NCBI GenBank assembly: GCA_003650445.1
Contig: QMQE01000137.1
Location: 1 to 6,902, forward strand
Source: Acidobacteriota bacterium
GTDB lineage: Bacteria > Acidobacteriota > Holophagae > Thermotomaculales > Thermotomaculaceae
Reading direction: 5' to 3'
DNA length: 6,902 bases
Below the pieces are notes generated by a model. It saw nothing but the letters and a program-made list of their open reading frames with translations, ran no database searches and was not told the DNA's origin. Below are positions 1 through 6,255 of this stretch, one piece after another. Every line of letters begins with the position of its first letter. The first letter of the stretch is position 1. The position numbers were made by a program, and so were the translations under genes.

Positions 1-2352
1 CCCCCATTCACCGTCAATATTTGCCGGATCAGATGGATAGCCGTAAGGAAAAACCGGGCTGAAATCATCGGAAATATTTTTCTTGCTCCCAATTGTCAGA
101 GACGCCGTTACAAGATCGCCCCGCTTCAATTGGCCGTTGAGACTCGCGATGAATGCCTTGTAGCGGGAGCTTCCCTGGTTCGTATAAACGTTGATCTGGT
201 TCCAATAGGGATTCAACCTTACCGGATTGGAATTTCCACCGAAATTTGTATCCCGGACAATAATTTCGTCCCGGCCCTTTGCGTACACAGCTTCCAGGTC
301 CAGAAACATGCCGGTATCCCCTAATTTCTGGGTGACACCCACACTGGCCTGTGTCGCCTGGGGTGCTTTCAGGCTGGGGGCCAGCAGCGTACTGTCTGGT
401 GGAAGGGGTACGCCTGAATTCTCAGGGTCTGCCGGATTCAGCCAGAACGCCGGTGGCAAGCCGAGCAGCATGCCATTCAGGTTAGAGTGAAGGACCCGTC
501 CGGTCACCCCGTTCTGCTGCAATTCAGTGAAGGCAGGCACCAGCAGATACCGCCCGGTGAACAGACCGATACCGCCACGAACCACTGTTTCTCCATTCCC
601 CTTCGTGTCCCAGACAAAAGAAAAACGCGGCTGGATATTATCCGTGTCTTTGCTTCTCTTTTCCGGTTCCAGAGGATGGGTGAAATCCGGGTTATTGCCA
701 TCGGAATCCAGGTCGTAACGGACGCCGAATGTCAACGTCAAATTGGAAGTGGCCTGCCAGTCATCCTGAATGAACGCGCCATAGAGCGTTGTGTCCTTGT
801 CGACATCAGAAGAACCCACACCATAGGCATACAGGAGCGGGAGCGTCCGGTCATCGGTCAGATAAATCCATAATCCATTTTGATACAATGGGATGTCAGA
901 CTCTTCCGAAATCCACTGGATGGAACCGCCGAACTTAATATCATGGGTTGTGCCGCCAGCCATCACTTGCCAGTGATAGGTATCACTGATTCCATAATAA
1001 TCTCCGCTTCCAAGAATGTGCCCCGTGATATTGGTTCCTGTCTGAAGTGTGGCACCGGATGAGAACCATTCCGCAGCCGCATTGGAATTGGTCGGCTCGT
1101 CATATTTCCTATGCCCCGCCTGGACATGTAACTCATTAAGTTGGTTGTCGCTGATGGCCCATGTGTGGTTCAGCACGAGATTCCAGTTGTTCCGGTCCAG
1201 CGCGTTTCCATAAGAAACATCTGCCACGCCGCCCACATGGAAATTATCCATATGATAATCTTCGTACACCAGTTTAGCGGTCAGGGTCTGGGAATCCGAG
1301 ATCTGGTGATCCAGGCTGGCCATCAACATCAACTGATTGAAGGGATTGTCCACATCTGCTGCCTGGTCTGCAAATGCCCCACCGGGGCGAAACAGTGTAA
1401 TGTTCTGTTCATTTACATATTCTGCTGACACAAAATAATGTGTCTGGTCTTTCACAATGGGCCCACCCACTGTAAAACCAGTCTGGTAGCGGGAAAAATC
1501 CTGAGTCCCCTCTTCAAGAGCCCCTTGTGTTCTCAGGGAATCTGACCGATAAAAAGCGAAAGCGGAACCATGAACCTCATTTGTACCGGACTTGGTCACG
1601 ACAGCAAGTGCTCCGGCGGCAGAGTTCCCCACTTCCGTATCAAAGCGATTGGTAATGACCCGGAATTCCCGGATCGCGTCCTGACTGAATCGGGTACGGG
1701 CCAGTCCCAGTGCCTGATCCGTAAAATCCGCTCCATCTACAATAATAGTGGACTGGGACGCGTTTCCACTGGAGCCGATAACCGGAGAACCGGAAATAAA
1801 GCGATACGATCCCCGCTCCCGTTGAACACCCGGGGCGATGAATGCCAGTTTCTCAAAATCCCGGTTCGCCACCGGCAGCTGCTCAATCTGCTCCGGCACA
1901 ATATTGGTGGATGTGTCCGATTTGTACACCTCCACCACCGGAACCTCTGCCGTCACAGTCACAGATGCAGATTCAGCCAGGGTCATCTTCAGACTCAACT
2001 TTGCCGTCTGTCCGGAATACAGCACCACACCCTTCTTTTGAATCGGGGAGAATCCGGTCAGCTCCACGGAAATATCATACGTCCCCGGCGGCAATGCCCG
2101 AAACAACGCCAGGCCCTGGGCATTGGTTACGGTCTGACGCTGCAACCCCGTTTCTCCATTAACCACCTTCACCGCAGCGCCAGGCACTGCCGTTTTTCCT
2201 GCGGCATCAAGGGTATGAACCTCAATGCTGCCCCGGGTTACCTGCGCTTGAACCGGAATGCCGCCAAACATCCCCCACAGGGCACAAAATGCCGTTACCA
2301 GGAGAATACCCATGTTAAATCGGTACGTCCTCACCTTTTTCTCAACCTCCAT
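1..2352 (-). CDS. TonB-dependent receptor, Oar-like, with carboxypeptidase-regulatory-like domain (C-terminus outside window)
   Basis: This is an outer-membrane beta-barrel transporter; its substrate cannot be read from the sequence. The frame is open for 784 codons from 2352 to the left edge, so only the C-terminal barrel part is missing. Residues 1-36 form a signal peptide: basic KKVRTYR, a hydrophobic stretch at 14-30, and a probable cleavage after VQA. Residues about 40-126 look like a carboxypeptidase-regulatory-like domain (VPGAAVKV, LPPGTYDISVELTGF). A plug domain follows at about 130-255, with EQIEQLPVANRDF, STIIVDGADF and the family-typical AGALAVVTKSGTNEVHGSAF. The rest is barrel-like, with alternating aromatic strands such as DTTLYGAFIQDDWQ and LTFGVRYDLD. 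ATG 2352 was preferred over the adjacent ATG at 2355 because GGAGG (2362-2358) is 5 nt from 2352 and only 2 nt from 2355. It lies 16 nt behind the TetR gene, so the two are probably co-transcribed. Family confidence is high. Confidence 0.93.
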   Translation of the reverse strand, partial: MEVEKKVRTYRFNMGILLVTAFCALWGMFGGIPVQAQVTRGSIEVHTLDAAGKTAVPGAAVKVVNGETGLQRQTVTNAQGLALFRALPPGTYDISVELTGFSPIQKKGVVLYSGQTAKLSLKMTLAESASVTVTAEVPVVEVYKSDTSTNIVPEQIEQLPVANRDFEKLAFIAPGVQRERGSYRFISGSPVIGSSGNASQSTIIVDGADFTDQALGLARTRFSQDAIREFRVITNRFDTEVGNSAAGALAVVTKSGTNEVHGSAFAFYRSDSLRTQGALEEGTQDFSRYQTGFTVGGPIVKDQTHYFVSAEYVNEQNITLFRPGGAFADQAADVDNPFNQLMLMASLDHQISDSQTLTAKLVYEDYHMDNFHVGGVADVSYGNALDRNNWNLVLNHTWAISDNQLNELHVQAGHRKYDEPTNSNAAAEWFSSGATLQTGTNITGHILGSGDYYGISDTYHWQVMAGGTTHDIKFGGSIQWISEESDIPLYQNGLWIYLTDDRTLPLLYAYGVGSSDVDKDTTLYGAFIQDDWQATSNLTLTFGVRYDLDSDGNNPDFTHPLEPEKRSKDTDNIQPRFSFVWDTKGNGETVVRGGIGLFTGRYLLVPAFTELQQNGVTGRVLHSNLNGMLLGLPPAFWLNPADPENSGVPLPPDSTLLAPSLKAPQATQASVGVTQKLGDTGMFLDLEAVYAKGRDEIIVRDTNFGGNSNPVRLNPYWNQINVYTNQGSSRYKAFIASLNGQLKRGDLVTASLTIGSKKNISDDFSPVFPYGYPSDPANIDGEWG

Positions 2353-2356
2353 CATT

Positions 2357-2364
2357 CCCTCCCC
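2357..2364 (-). promoter_or_regulatory. Ribosome binding site of the TonB-dependent receptor gene
   Basis: On the minus strand GGGGAGGG lies directly after the TetR stop codon. Its GGAGG core is 5 nt before ATG 2352. Two consecutive ATG codons (2355 and 2352) follow, and this spacing decides in favour of the second. A later in-frame ATG at 2313 has no such site and would remove the basic N-region of the signal peptide. Confidence 0.75.
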
Positions 2365-2368
2365 GGCC

Positions 2369-3022
2369 TCAGCCGTGTAATTTTTGCGACTGCCCATCGT
2401 CATTCCCACGGGGCAGCACGCCATAACGCATGATTTTGATAAATTCTCCAATTGCCTGGCGATTATCCATGCCGAAATGCATGGGAACACCGAAACTCTT
2501 CTCCACTGTGAAAAAATAGAAAAACCAGCGAACAGCCAGCATCACGCCAACCAGCGGATCGCCTCCTGCCAATTCACCCTTTTTCCGTCGCTCTGACAGA
2601 TTCTTTCCGTATTTTTCGGCAAACCGATCTGCCATCGTTTCATAGAACTTTCGAATATGCGCCCCTCGAAACTCAATTACATCCACATAAATCAGGAGAA
2701 TCTTCCGGGAATGGCTGTTCACCACTTCTTCGATTGCTTCAGCAAGGTCCTCCAGATCATCGGGGAATTCTGCCTTTGAAAAAATGCGGTTCAGTTTCAA
2801 TTTCGGATCGAGAACCACTTCCCAATACCGATCCAGCAGTCGCTGAAAAATGACCTCTTTATTTTTAAAATGATGATAAATATTCCCCACCGAAACCGAA
2901 GCTTTCTCTGCAATCTGGCGCATGGACGTTGCCCCGTACCCCTGGCTGGAAAAAAGTTCCAGTGCCGCCTCCAGCACTGCCTCAATGGAAATATCGGATT
3001 TCAATGCTTTTGCCCTTGCCAT
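2369..3022 (-). CDS. TetR/AcrR-family transcriptional regulator
   Basis: This is a 217-residue DNA-binding repressor-type protein. The N-terminal TetR domain is plain: IEAVLEAALELFSSQGYGAT at 13-32, then the helix-turn-helix with recognition helix at about 33-52 (MRQIAEKASVSVGNIYHHF), then NKEVIFQRLLD. The remainder (about 70-217) is a helical ligand-binding/dimerisation region of unknown effector, with an aromatic patch WFFYFF. The frame extends upstream to an ATG at 3085, but ATG 3022 was chosen: GGGAGG sits 5 nt ahead of it, and the longer form would read through the palindromic operator and the -10 region. Its stop is 16 nt before the receptor start, so it is the first gene of a two-gene (or longer) operon. 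It probably represses its own promoter through the 3043-3064 palindrome and so controls the receptor. Confidence 0.93.
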   Translation of the reverse strand: MARAKALKSDISIEAVLEAALELFSSQGYGATSMRQIAEKASVSVGNIYHHFKNKEVIFQRLLDRYWEVVLDPKLKLNRIFSKAEFPDDLEDLAEAIEEVVNSHSRKILLIYVDVIEFRGAHIRKFYETMADRFAEKYGKNLSERRKKGELAGGDPLVGVMLAVRWFFYFFTVEKSFGVPMHFGMDNRQAIGEFIKIMRYGVLPRGNDDGQSQKLHG

Positions 3023-3042
3023 CCCGGCCTCCCTTTTCCATA

Positions 3043-3064
3043 ACAAACCGAACGTTCGTTTTGT
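3043..3064. promoter_or_regulatory. Palindromic operator, probable binding site of the TetR regulator
   Basis: A 22-bp inverted repeat is centred between 3053 and 3054, with only one mismatched pair (3048/3059). Its perfect core is CGAACGTTCG (3049-3058), flanked by ACAAA on one side and TTTGT on the other. Size, symmetry and position suit a TetR-family operator: it begins about 10 bp downstream of the -10 box and ends about 20 bp before the TetR start codon. Binding there would block transcription of the TetR-receptor operon. That this TetR binds it is inferred from position. Confidence 0.82.
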
Positions 3065-3074
3065 AATTTCCTTT

Positions 3075-3104
3075 AGTCTACCCAAGCCTCCCTGAACCTG
3101 TCAA
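3075..3104 (-). promoter_or_regulatory. Sigma-70-like promoter of the TetR-receptor operon
   Basis: On the minus strand a perfect TTGACA (3104-3099) is followed by an 18-nt spacer and TAGACT (3080-3075, 4 of 6 matches to TATAAT). The predicted transcription start is near 3068, giving a leader of about 46 nt that contains the palindrome at 3064-3043. The perfect -35 box and the operator position support each other. The -10 is imperfect and the spacer is one base longer than optimal. Confidence 0.7.
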
Positions 3105-3160
3105 GAGAAAAATGAAAGAAAATCAAATTCGGAGACAGGGAAACCAGAAACAGAAACCGG

Positions 3161-3349
3161 ACTCACCGCAGAGTACGCAGAGACCGCTGAGGGGGAGGAG
3201 CGGAAAATGGGAAAAGAGGAGAATTTAACACAAAGACACGGAGACACAACGTTTAGAAACAGAAAGAATAATGTTCAGAGGGGAAAGAAAATGGCCAACT
3301 CCCCTCTTTCGCGCACTCGCACTTTCACTCGCACGCCTCTGCCTCCTAC
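3161..3349. repeat. Composite intergenic repeat, copy 1 (with about 68 extra bases)
   Basis: Block B (from 3161: actcaccgcagagtacgcag, then agacc) and a following purine-rich tail ending GGAGAAT at 3224 match 3363-3420. Block A (3294-3349) matches 3422-3477 with only two substitutions in 56 bases (3299/3427 and 3337/3465). Block A contains an internal direct repeat, CACTCGCAC-TTT-CACTCGCAC. Between B and A this copy has 3225-3293, while copy 2 has a single base. The unit resembles dispersed intergenic repeats with GCAGAG-n-GCAGAG cores that I recall from several environmental lineages. That recollection is unverified. Confidence 0.85.
3225..3292. repeat. Segment of about 68 bp present only in repeat copy 1
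   Basis: Aligning the two composite repeats leaves this segment unmatched. It begins TTAACACAAAGACACGGAGACAC, itself a periodic purine-rich motif of the same style as block B (AGACACGGAGACAC is a near-tandem). It either inserted into copy 1 or was deleted from copy 2. There are no transposase remnants and no clear terminal inverted repeats. The exact boundary is uncertain by a base or two. Confidence 0.6.
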
Positions 3350-3362
3350 TCATCCCAAGGGG

Positions 3363-3477
3363 ACTCACCAGCAGAGTACGCAGAGACCATCGAGGGAGAT
3401 GAGGAAAAACGGGGGAGAATAGCCAATTCCCCTCTTTCGCGCACTCGCACTTTCACTCGCACGCTTCTGCCTCCTAC
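3363..3477. repeat. Composite intergenic repeat, copy 2
   Basis: Block B (3363-3388 plus tail to 3420) is followed almost immediately by block A (3422-3477), which ends 2 bases before the stop codon of the phosphatidyltransferase gene. The A blocks of the two copies are offset by exactly 128 bases. Block B differs from copy 1 by a one-base insertion and several substitutions in the tail, so B has diverged more than A. The B/A junction forms the hairpin annotated separately as a terminator. Confidence 0.85.
3405..3432 (-). terminator. Possible intrinsic terminator of the CDP-alcohol phosphatidyltransferase gene
   Basis: On the minus strand the arm GGGGAAT (3432-3426) pairs with ATTC-T-CCC (3420-3413), a 7-bp stem with one bulged T and a 5-nt loop TGGCT. 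It is followed by CCG and five T (3409-3405). It begins about 48 nt after the stop codon at 3480, in the right orientation to end that transcript before the TetR promoter. The stem is short and bulged, so strength is uncertain. Confidence 0.5.
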
Positions 3478-3479
3478 CC

Positions 3480-4268
3480 CTACTCATCACCGGAGGGGCT
3501 TCTCGTCAGCAGCAGCATGACGGTGTAGATACCAAAGACAAAGATAAAGGTATCGGGAATGGCGGCGGGAGTGCCCAGAACCAGGAAGAAGATTATGGCG
3601 AGGTACTGGAAGCCCGGGGCCAGCACACTGGACAATTCCATGAAGTGGGTTTTGGGGGCCGGTGCGGTTTTCCCCGCCACAAATCGATCCAGAACAGCTA
3701 CCCCCCTGTCCTGCCACAGATAAAAGATTCGATACAGGATGAACAGGATGCGAAGCGTCCGTGGGTCATCGTATTCGTAAGGGGAATCCCCGCTTTCTAC
3801 CAAGCGGCTGGTTTTGTCCCCGTTGTGCTCAAACCGGTACCAGACTGCATAATAGTTGTAGATGGACCCTTGAAATATAAAGGCAAAGAAACCGGCAATC
3901 CGGGCTTCGATGGAAATGCCCGGGATTGCAAGGAAGAGTGCCAGGTTCCCGATAAAGTCCAGATTGGAGTCCAGAAAGCGCCCCACCCGGGATGGGCGGT
4001 TCTGAAGCCTGGCGAGGGAACCGTCCACGGCGTCAAAGAGGTTTTTCAGCGCAATCAGCAAAGCGGCAAACCCCATTGCCATCATTGTTCCCTGGTGAAG
4101 ACAGATAGCCGCAATAAGCATCAACAGGAAATGAAACCAGGTGACCTGTGTGGCGCGAATGGGTGTCGGCACCAGCAGGCGGGCGATAAATACAGCGGCA
4201 CCCCTGGCGTAATCACTCAGGTCAACGTAGGGAGAATCACTGATTTTCAGCCCGTCGGTTTTCTTCAT
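3480..4268 (-). CDS. CDP-alcohol phosphatidyltransferase family membrane protein
   Basis: This 262-residue integral membrane enzyme is of the family that transfers a phospho-alcohol head group between a CDP-linked donor and an alcohol acceptor in phospholipid-type synthesis. The full signature D-x2-DG-x2-AR-x8-G-x3-D-x3-D is intact: D79, D82, G83, A86, R87, G96, D100 and D104. These residues bind the divalent metals and the CDP moiety. Hydrophobic segments lie at about 42-58, 61-78, 106-120, 122-143 and 222-256. The acceptor (glycerol phosphate, inositol phosphate, serine or other) cannot be assigned from this signature, so no symbol is given. ATG 4268 is the first start and gives a normal N-terminus, but it has no convincing Shine-Dalgarno. 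It stands alone on the minus strand, diverges from cobO, and is followed by repeats and a probable terminator. Confidence 0.92.
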   Translation of the reverse strand: MKKTDGLKISDSPYVDLSDYARGAAVFIARLLVPTPIRATQVTWFHFLLMLIAAICLHQGTMMAMGFAALLIALKNLFDAVDGSLARLQNRPSRVGRFLDSNLDFIGNLALFLAIPGISIEARIAGFFAFIFQGSIYNYYAVWYRFEHNGDKTSRLVESGDSPYEYDDPRTLRILFILYRIFYLWQDRGVAVLDRFVAGKTAPAPKTHFMELSSVLAPGFQYLAIIFFLVLGTPAAIPDTFIFVFGIYTVMLLLTRSPSGDE

Positions 4269-4274
4269 AGGCAG

Positions 4275-4280
4275 ATTTTA
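4275..4280 (-). promoter_or_regulatory. Possible -10 element for the phosphatidyltransferase gene (leaderless arrangement)
   Basis: On the minus strand TAAAAT ends 6 nt before ATG 4268, so transcription would begin at or next to the start codon. The absence of a Shine-Dalgarno before this ATG agrees with a leaderless message. I find no matching -35 at 16-19 nt, so the call is tentative. Confidence 0.3.
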
Positions 4281-4315
4281 CAGGATTTCCATGCAAACGC
4301 GACAGCAAAATGCTC

Positions 4316-4321
4316 TATAAT
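4316..4321 (+). promoter_or_regulatory. -10 box for the cobO-led operon
   Basis: A perfect TATAAT lies 26 nt upstream of ATG 4348, predicting a transcript start near 4328 and a leader of about 20 nt. The best -35 candidate, TGCAAA at 4292-4297 (18-nt spacer, 3 of 6 matches), is weak, which suggests low basal activity or activator help. The leader is too short to hold a cobalamin riboswitch. Confidence 0.55.
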
Positions 4322-4347
4322 TGATGTTAACGGAAGGGAGCTCAGAG

Positions 4348-4872
4348 ATGAAGACGATTTCAGAAGGGCTGGTACACGTTTATACCGGCAATGGAAAAGG
4401 GAAGACAACGGCAGCGCTGGGGCTGGCAATCCGGGCTGCGGGGCGTGGTTTTCCAGTGTTCATCGGCCAGTTTATGAAGGGTGTCGTTTACGGGGAACTT
4501 GCCATTGAAAAGTTCACCGGGGGCCTGGTACAGATTCGTCAGTTCGGAACCGATTCACTTGTCCATACGGCGAACGAGAATGACCGGCGCCTGGCGAAGG
4601 CAGGGCTCAATACCTGCCGGGAAGCCATTCAGTCAGGGAAATATGCCATCTGCATGCTGGACGAGGTGAACATTGCCATTCACATGGGGCTTTTAAACGT
4701 GAAGTCCGTGGTTGAGGTCGTTCAAAACCGGCCCAGGGGTGTGGAAGTGGTTCTCACCGGCCGCTATGCACCACAGGAGATTCTGAATCTCGCCGATTAC
4801 ATTTCCGAAATGATAGAAATCCGGCATCCATACCAGAAAGGGATTCCGGCAAGGGAGGGGATTGAAAGATGA
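4348..4872 (+). CDS. cobO: Cob(I)yrinic acid a,c-diamide (corrinoid) adenosyltransferase, CobA/CobO/BtuR type
   Basis: This 174-residue cytoplasmic enzyme transfers the 5'-deoxyadenosyl group of ATP to the cobalt of reduced corrinoids, in adenosylcobalamin synthesis or salvage. The family P-loop GNGKGKTT is at residues 14-21, followed by AALGLAIRAAGRG. Other family marks are QFMKG (41-45), the Walker-B-like MLDEVNIAI, VVLTGRYAPQEILNLADYISEM, and the C-terminal HPYQKGIPAREGIER. It lacks the short N-terminal extension of enterobacterial CobA, as many bacterial CobO forms do. ATG 4348 was chosen because GGAAGGGAG precedes it by 7 nt; an upstream TTG (4321) and ATG (4324) in frame lack such a site, and the TTG begins inside the -10 box. 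Its stop overlaps the next start (ATGA), and no other cobalamin genes are visible. Confidence 0.93.
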   Translation: MKTISEGLVHVYTGNGKGKTTAALGLAIRAAGRGFPVFIGQFMKGVVYGELAIEKFTGGLVQIRQFGTDSLVHTANENDRRLAKAGLNTCREAIQSGKYAICMLDEVNIAIHMGLLNVKSVVEVVQNRPRGVEVVLTGRYAPQEILNLADYISEMIEIRHPYQKGIPAREGIER

Positions 4873-5852
4873 AGGTTTTTGCAATTTCACTGAAACAGAA
4901 TACCATTCCGTTGTATCTGTTTGCCGCCCGTGCGTCGGACCTGACAAAGGTCGTCCGCCTCACCCATCGCAGCCGGGACGAACGCCTCGCGCTGCAGCGG
5001 ACACTGGACCGCAAACGGCTGAAAGAAATCGCCCTCTACCTCCATGAACCCCATTCCCTCATTGCCAACAATATTATCCTGAATTTCGACAAATCCGTCC
5101 ACTTTGAACCGGTGAAAACCAACAAGATTGAAAACGCGGGTTTTCTTACAATTCCGGACGATACGCCATGCGCAACCATCCTCGACGGCCAGCACCGGCT
5201 CATGGGGTTTCAGCTTTCAGACAAGGTGGACTTTGAACTCTCCTGCATCGGGTTTCTCAACCTTGATGAAACCCAGGCCGCTGACATTTTCACCGTCATC
5301 AATTCTACGCAGAAGCCACTGAGCAAAAGCCTGCTCCTCGACATCCGACACTACATCGGGAAGACAGAGGGGGAAGAAAAAAAGGCGACAGCCATCGCCC
5401 TTTATCTCAACAGCGATGCCAAAAGCATTCTCCACCGGCAAGTCCGGGTCGCACAGGGGGAAAAGGGCGTCATTTCGCTGGACAGTCTCGCCCGGCTCAT
5501 CATGCCCTTTATTGACATAGGCGGCGTGCTGGAACGGGGCGTGAAGAAGCCGGAACCCATCTTTTCCCATTACATCAATGCGTTTTTCAAGCTGTACAAG
5601 CTGCCGGTAAATACTGCGACTCTGTCCGTCGCCCTGTCTCCTGTTTTTGAGCGGGTCATCCGTCGGGGCCGGACACTGGAAAAAGAGCCCTTTTCAGAAG
5701 CGGTTTTTCAGGAAATTCTGTCCCCGGTTTCTGATTTTCGTATGGACAGTGCCCTGTTCAAAAACCGGGAGGGCCGTACCCGGCTGATCCGGGAATTTTT
5801 AATGCGATTGCCCGAGGGAAAGAACAGGGAACTACAGGAATGGCTTTTGTGA
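4869..5852 (+). CDS. DGQHR-domain protein (DndB-like fold), function unknown
   Basis: The protein has 327 residues. The diagnostic DGQHR motif lies at 106-110 (CATILDGQHRLMGF), and a second family motif at 144-159 (INSTQKPLSKSLLLDI). The N-terminal region also fits: SLIANNIILNF at 63-73 matches the N-[SN]-I-[VI]-L strand of these proteins. DGQHR proteins are related to ParB/sulfiredoxin-like folds. Known members include DndB, which is linked to DNA phosphorothioation, and proteins beside other DNA-modification systems. No dnd, dpd or restriction gene is visible here, so a defence or regulatory role is not supported. There are no membrane segments or signal peptide. The start overlaps the cobO stop by 4 nt, with AAGGGAGGGG inside cobO as ribosome site, implying translational coupling. 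Family assignment is firm; molecular activity is unknown. Confidence 0.85.
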   Translation: MKVFAISLKQNTIPLYLFAARASDLTKVVRLTHRSRDERLALQRTLDRKRLKEIALYLHEPHSLIANNIILNFDKSVHFEPVKTNKIENAGFLTIPDDTPCATILDGQHRLMGFQLSDKVDFELSCIGFLNLDETQAADIFTVINSTQKPLSKSLLLDIRHYIGKTEGEEKKATAIALYLNSDAKSILHRQVRVAQGEKGVISLDSLARLIMPFIDIGGVLERGVKKPEPIFSHYINAFFKLYKLPVNTATLSVALSPVFERVIRRGRTLEKEPFSEAVFQEILSPVSDFRMDSALFKNREGRTRLIREFLMRLPEGKNRELQEWLL

Positions 5853-5898
5853 AAACTTTTTTTACTGAAATCCGTTTAACAATCAGACAGGAGGAAGT

Positions 5899-6255
5899 AT
5901 GGAGCTGACAATAACAATTGAAAACAAAGAGGGCACAGTTGTCATCTACCCCGATGGCTTTATTAACGCCCACACGGTGAACCAGTTTGAGGAAACCCTG
6001 CAGAACCTGGTGAAAGAAAAGCAGTATCGGCTCATTGTCAACGGGCAGAAACTGCAGTATATTTCCTCCGCCGGACTGGGCGCCCTGATGGGAGTGATCG
6101 AGGAAATCCGGGACAATGACGGGGACATTCACCTTTGCAGCCTAAGTGAAAGTGTCTTCAATGTATTCGATATTCTCGGGTTCACAGAACTCTACGAGAT
6201 TTTTGACGAGGAGGCGCCTGCCATTCGCGCATTTGACAGGCACAACAGAAAATGA
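5899..6255 (+). CDS. STAS-domain anti-sigma factor antagonist (RsbV/SpoIIAA-like)
   Basis: This 118-residue protein is a single STAS domain. In partner switching, such a protein when dephosphorylated binds the cognate RsbW-type kinase and frees its target. The core is LQYISSAGLGALMGVIEEI at 52-70. Ser57 aligns with the phosphorylated serine of SpoIIAA (Ser58). The Asp usual in the preceding strand (xVxDLS) is replaced by Asn48 in LIVNGQK. The domain is otherwise complete, including LCSLSESVFNVFDILGFTELYEIF at about 98-121-equivalent positions near the C-terminus. The start is secure: CAGGAGG lies 4 nt before ATG 5899. It follows the DGQHR gene after 46 nt with no clear promoter or terminator between, and its stop overlaps the next ATG (ATGA), pairing it with the RsbW-like protein. 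Confidence 0.92.
   Translation: MELTITIENKEGTVVIYPDGFINAHTVNQFEETLQNLVKEKQYRLIVNGQKLQYISSAGLGALMGVIEEIRDNDGDIHLCSLSESVFNVFDILGFTELYEIFDEEAPAIRAFDRHNRK

Larger units (their letters stand above)
3105..3479. other. Gene-free intergenic region, purine-rich and repeat-bearing
   Basis: This stretch of 375 bases lies between the TetR promoter and the 3' end of the CDP-alcohol phosphatidyltransferase gene. Positions 3105-3160 are A/G-rich and show nothing recognisable. From 3161 it is almost entirely two copies of a composite repeat, with a terminator-like hairpin in the second copy. The small open frames here have low-complexity, basic translations and I do not consider them coding. Confidence 0.8.

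Noticed and set aside
1570..2433. A 287-codon open frame on the plus strand
   Set aside because: It lies antisense to the receptor and runs into the TetR gene's end. Its translation is rich in His, Arg and Cys with no domain, while the minus-strand frame reads as a coherent receptor throughout.
3207..3422. A 71-codon plus-strand frame with a Shine-Dalgarno-like GGGGAGGAG upstream
   Set aside because: It is made wholly of the composite repeats. The translation is low-complexity and basic, and the purine-rich repeat produces such ribosome-site look-alikes by chance.
3161..3477. CRISPR array
   Set aside because: There are only two imperfect copies of a long composite unit, without regular short repeats and unique spacers, and no cas genes.
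4269..4347. Cobalamin riboswitch ahead of cobO
   Set aside because: The predicted leader is about 20 nt and the entire intergenic space is 79 bases, too short for that RNA, and no B12-box-like sequence is seen.
3645..4508. A 287-codon plus-strand open frame
   Set aside because: It is a shadow of the phosphatidyltransferase gene and would run through the divergent promoter into cobO in another frame. The minus-strand protein has a perfect family signature.
1..4872. Receptor and cobO as a joint cobalamin uptake and activation locus
   Set aside because: They are on opposite strands with an unrelated gene and repeats between. The receptor is Oar-like rather than BtuB-like, with no BtuF/C/D genes visible.
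4869..5852. DGQHR protein as evidence for a DNA phosphorothioation or 7-deazaguanine modification locus
   Set aside because: None of the partner genes (DndA/C/D/E, Dpd proteins, restriction components) is present on either side within the window.
5853..5898. Possible promoter or terminator between the DGQHR and STAS genes
   Set aside because: There is a T-run but no GC-rich stem, and TTGTGA has no -10 partner at usable spacing, so the 46-nt gap is most simply read-through.
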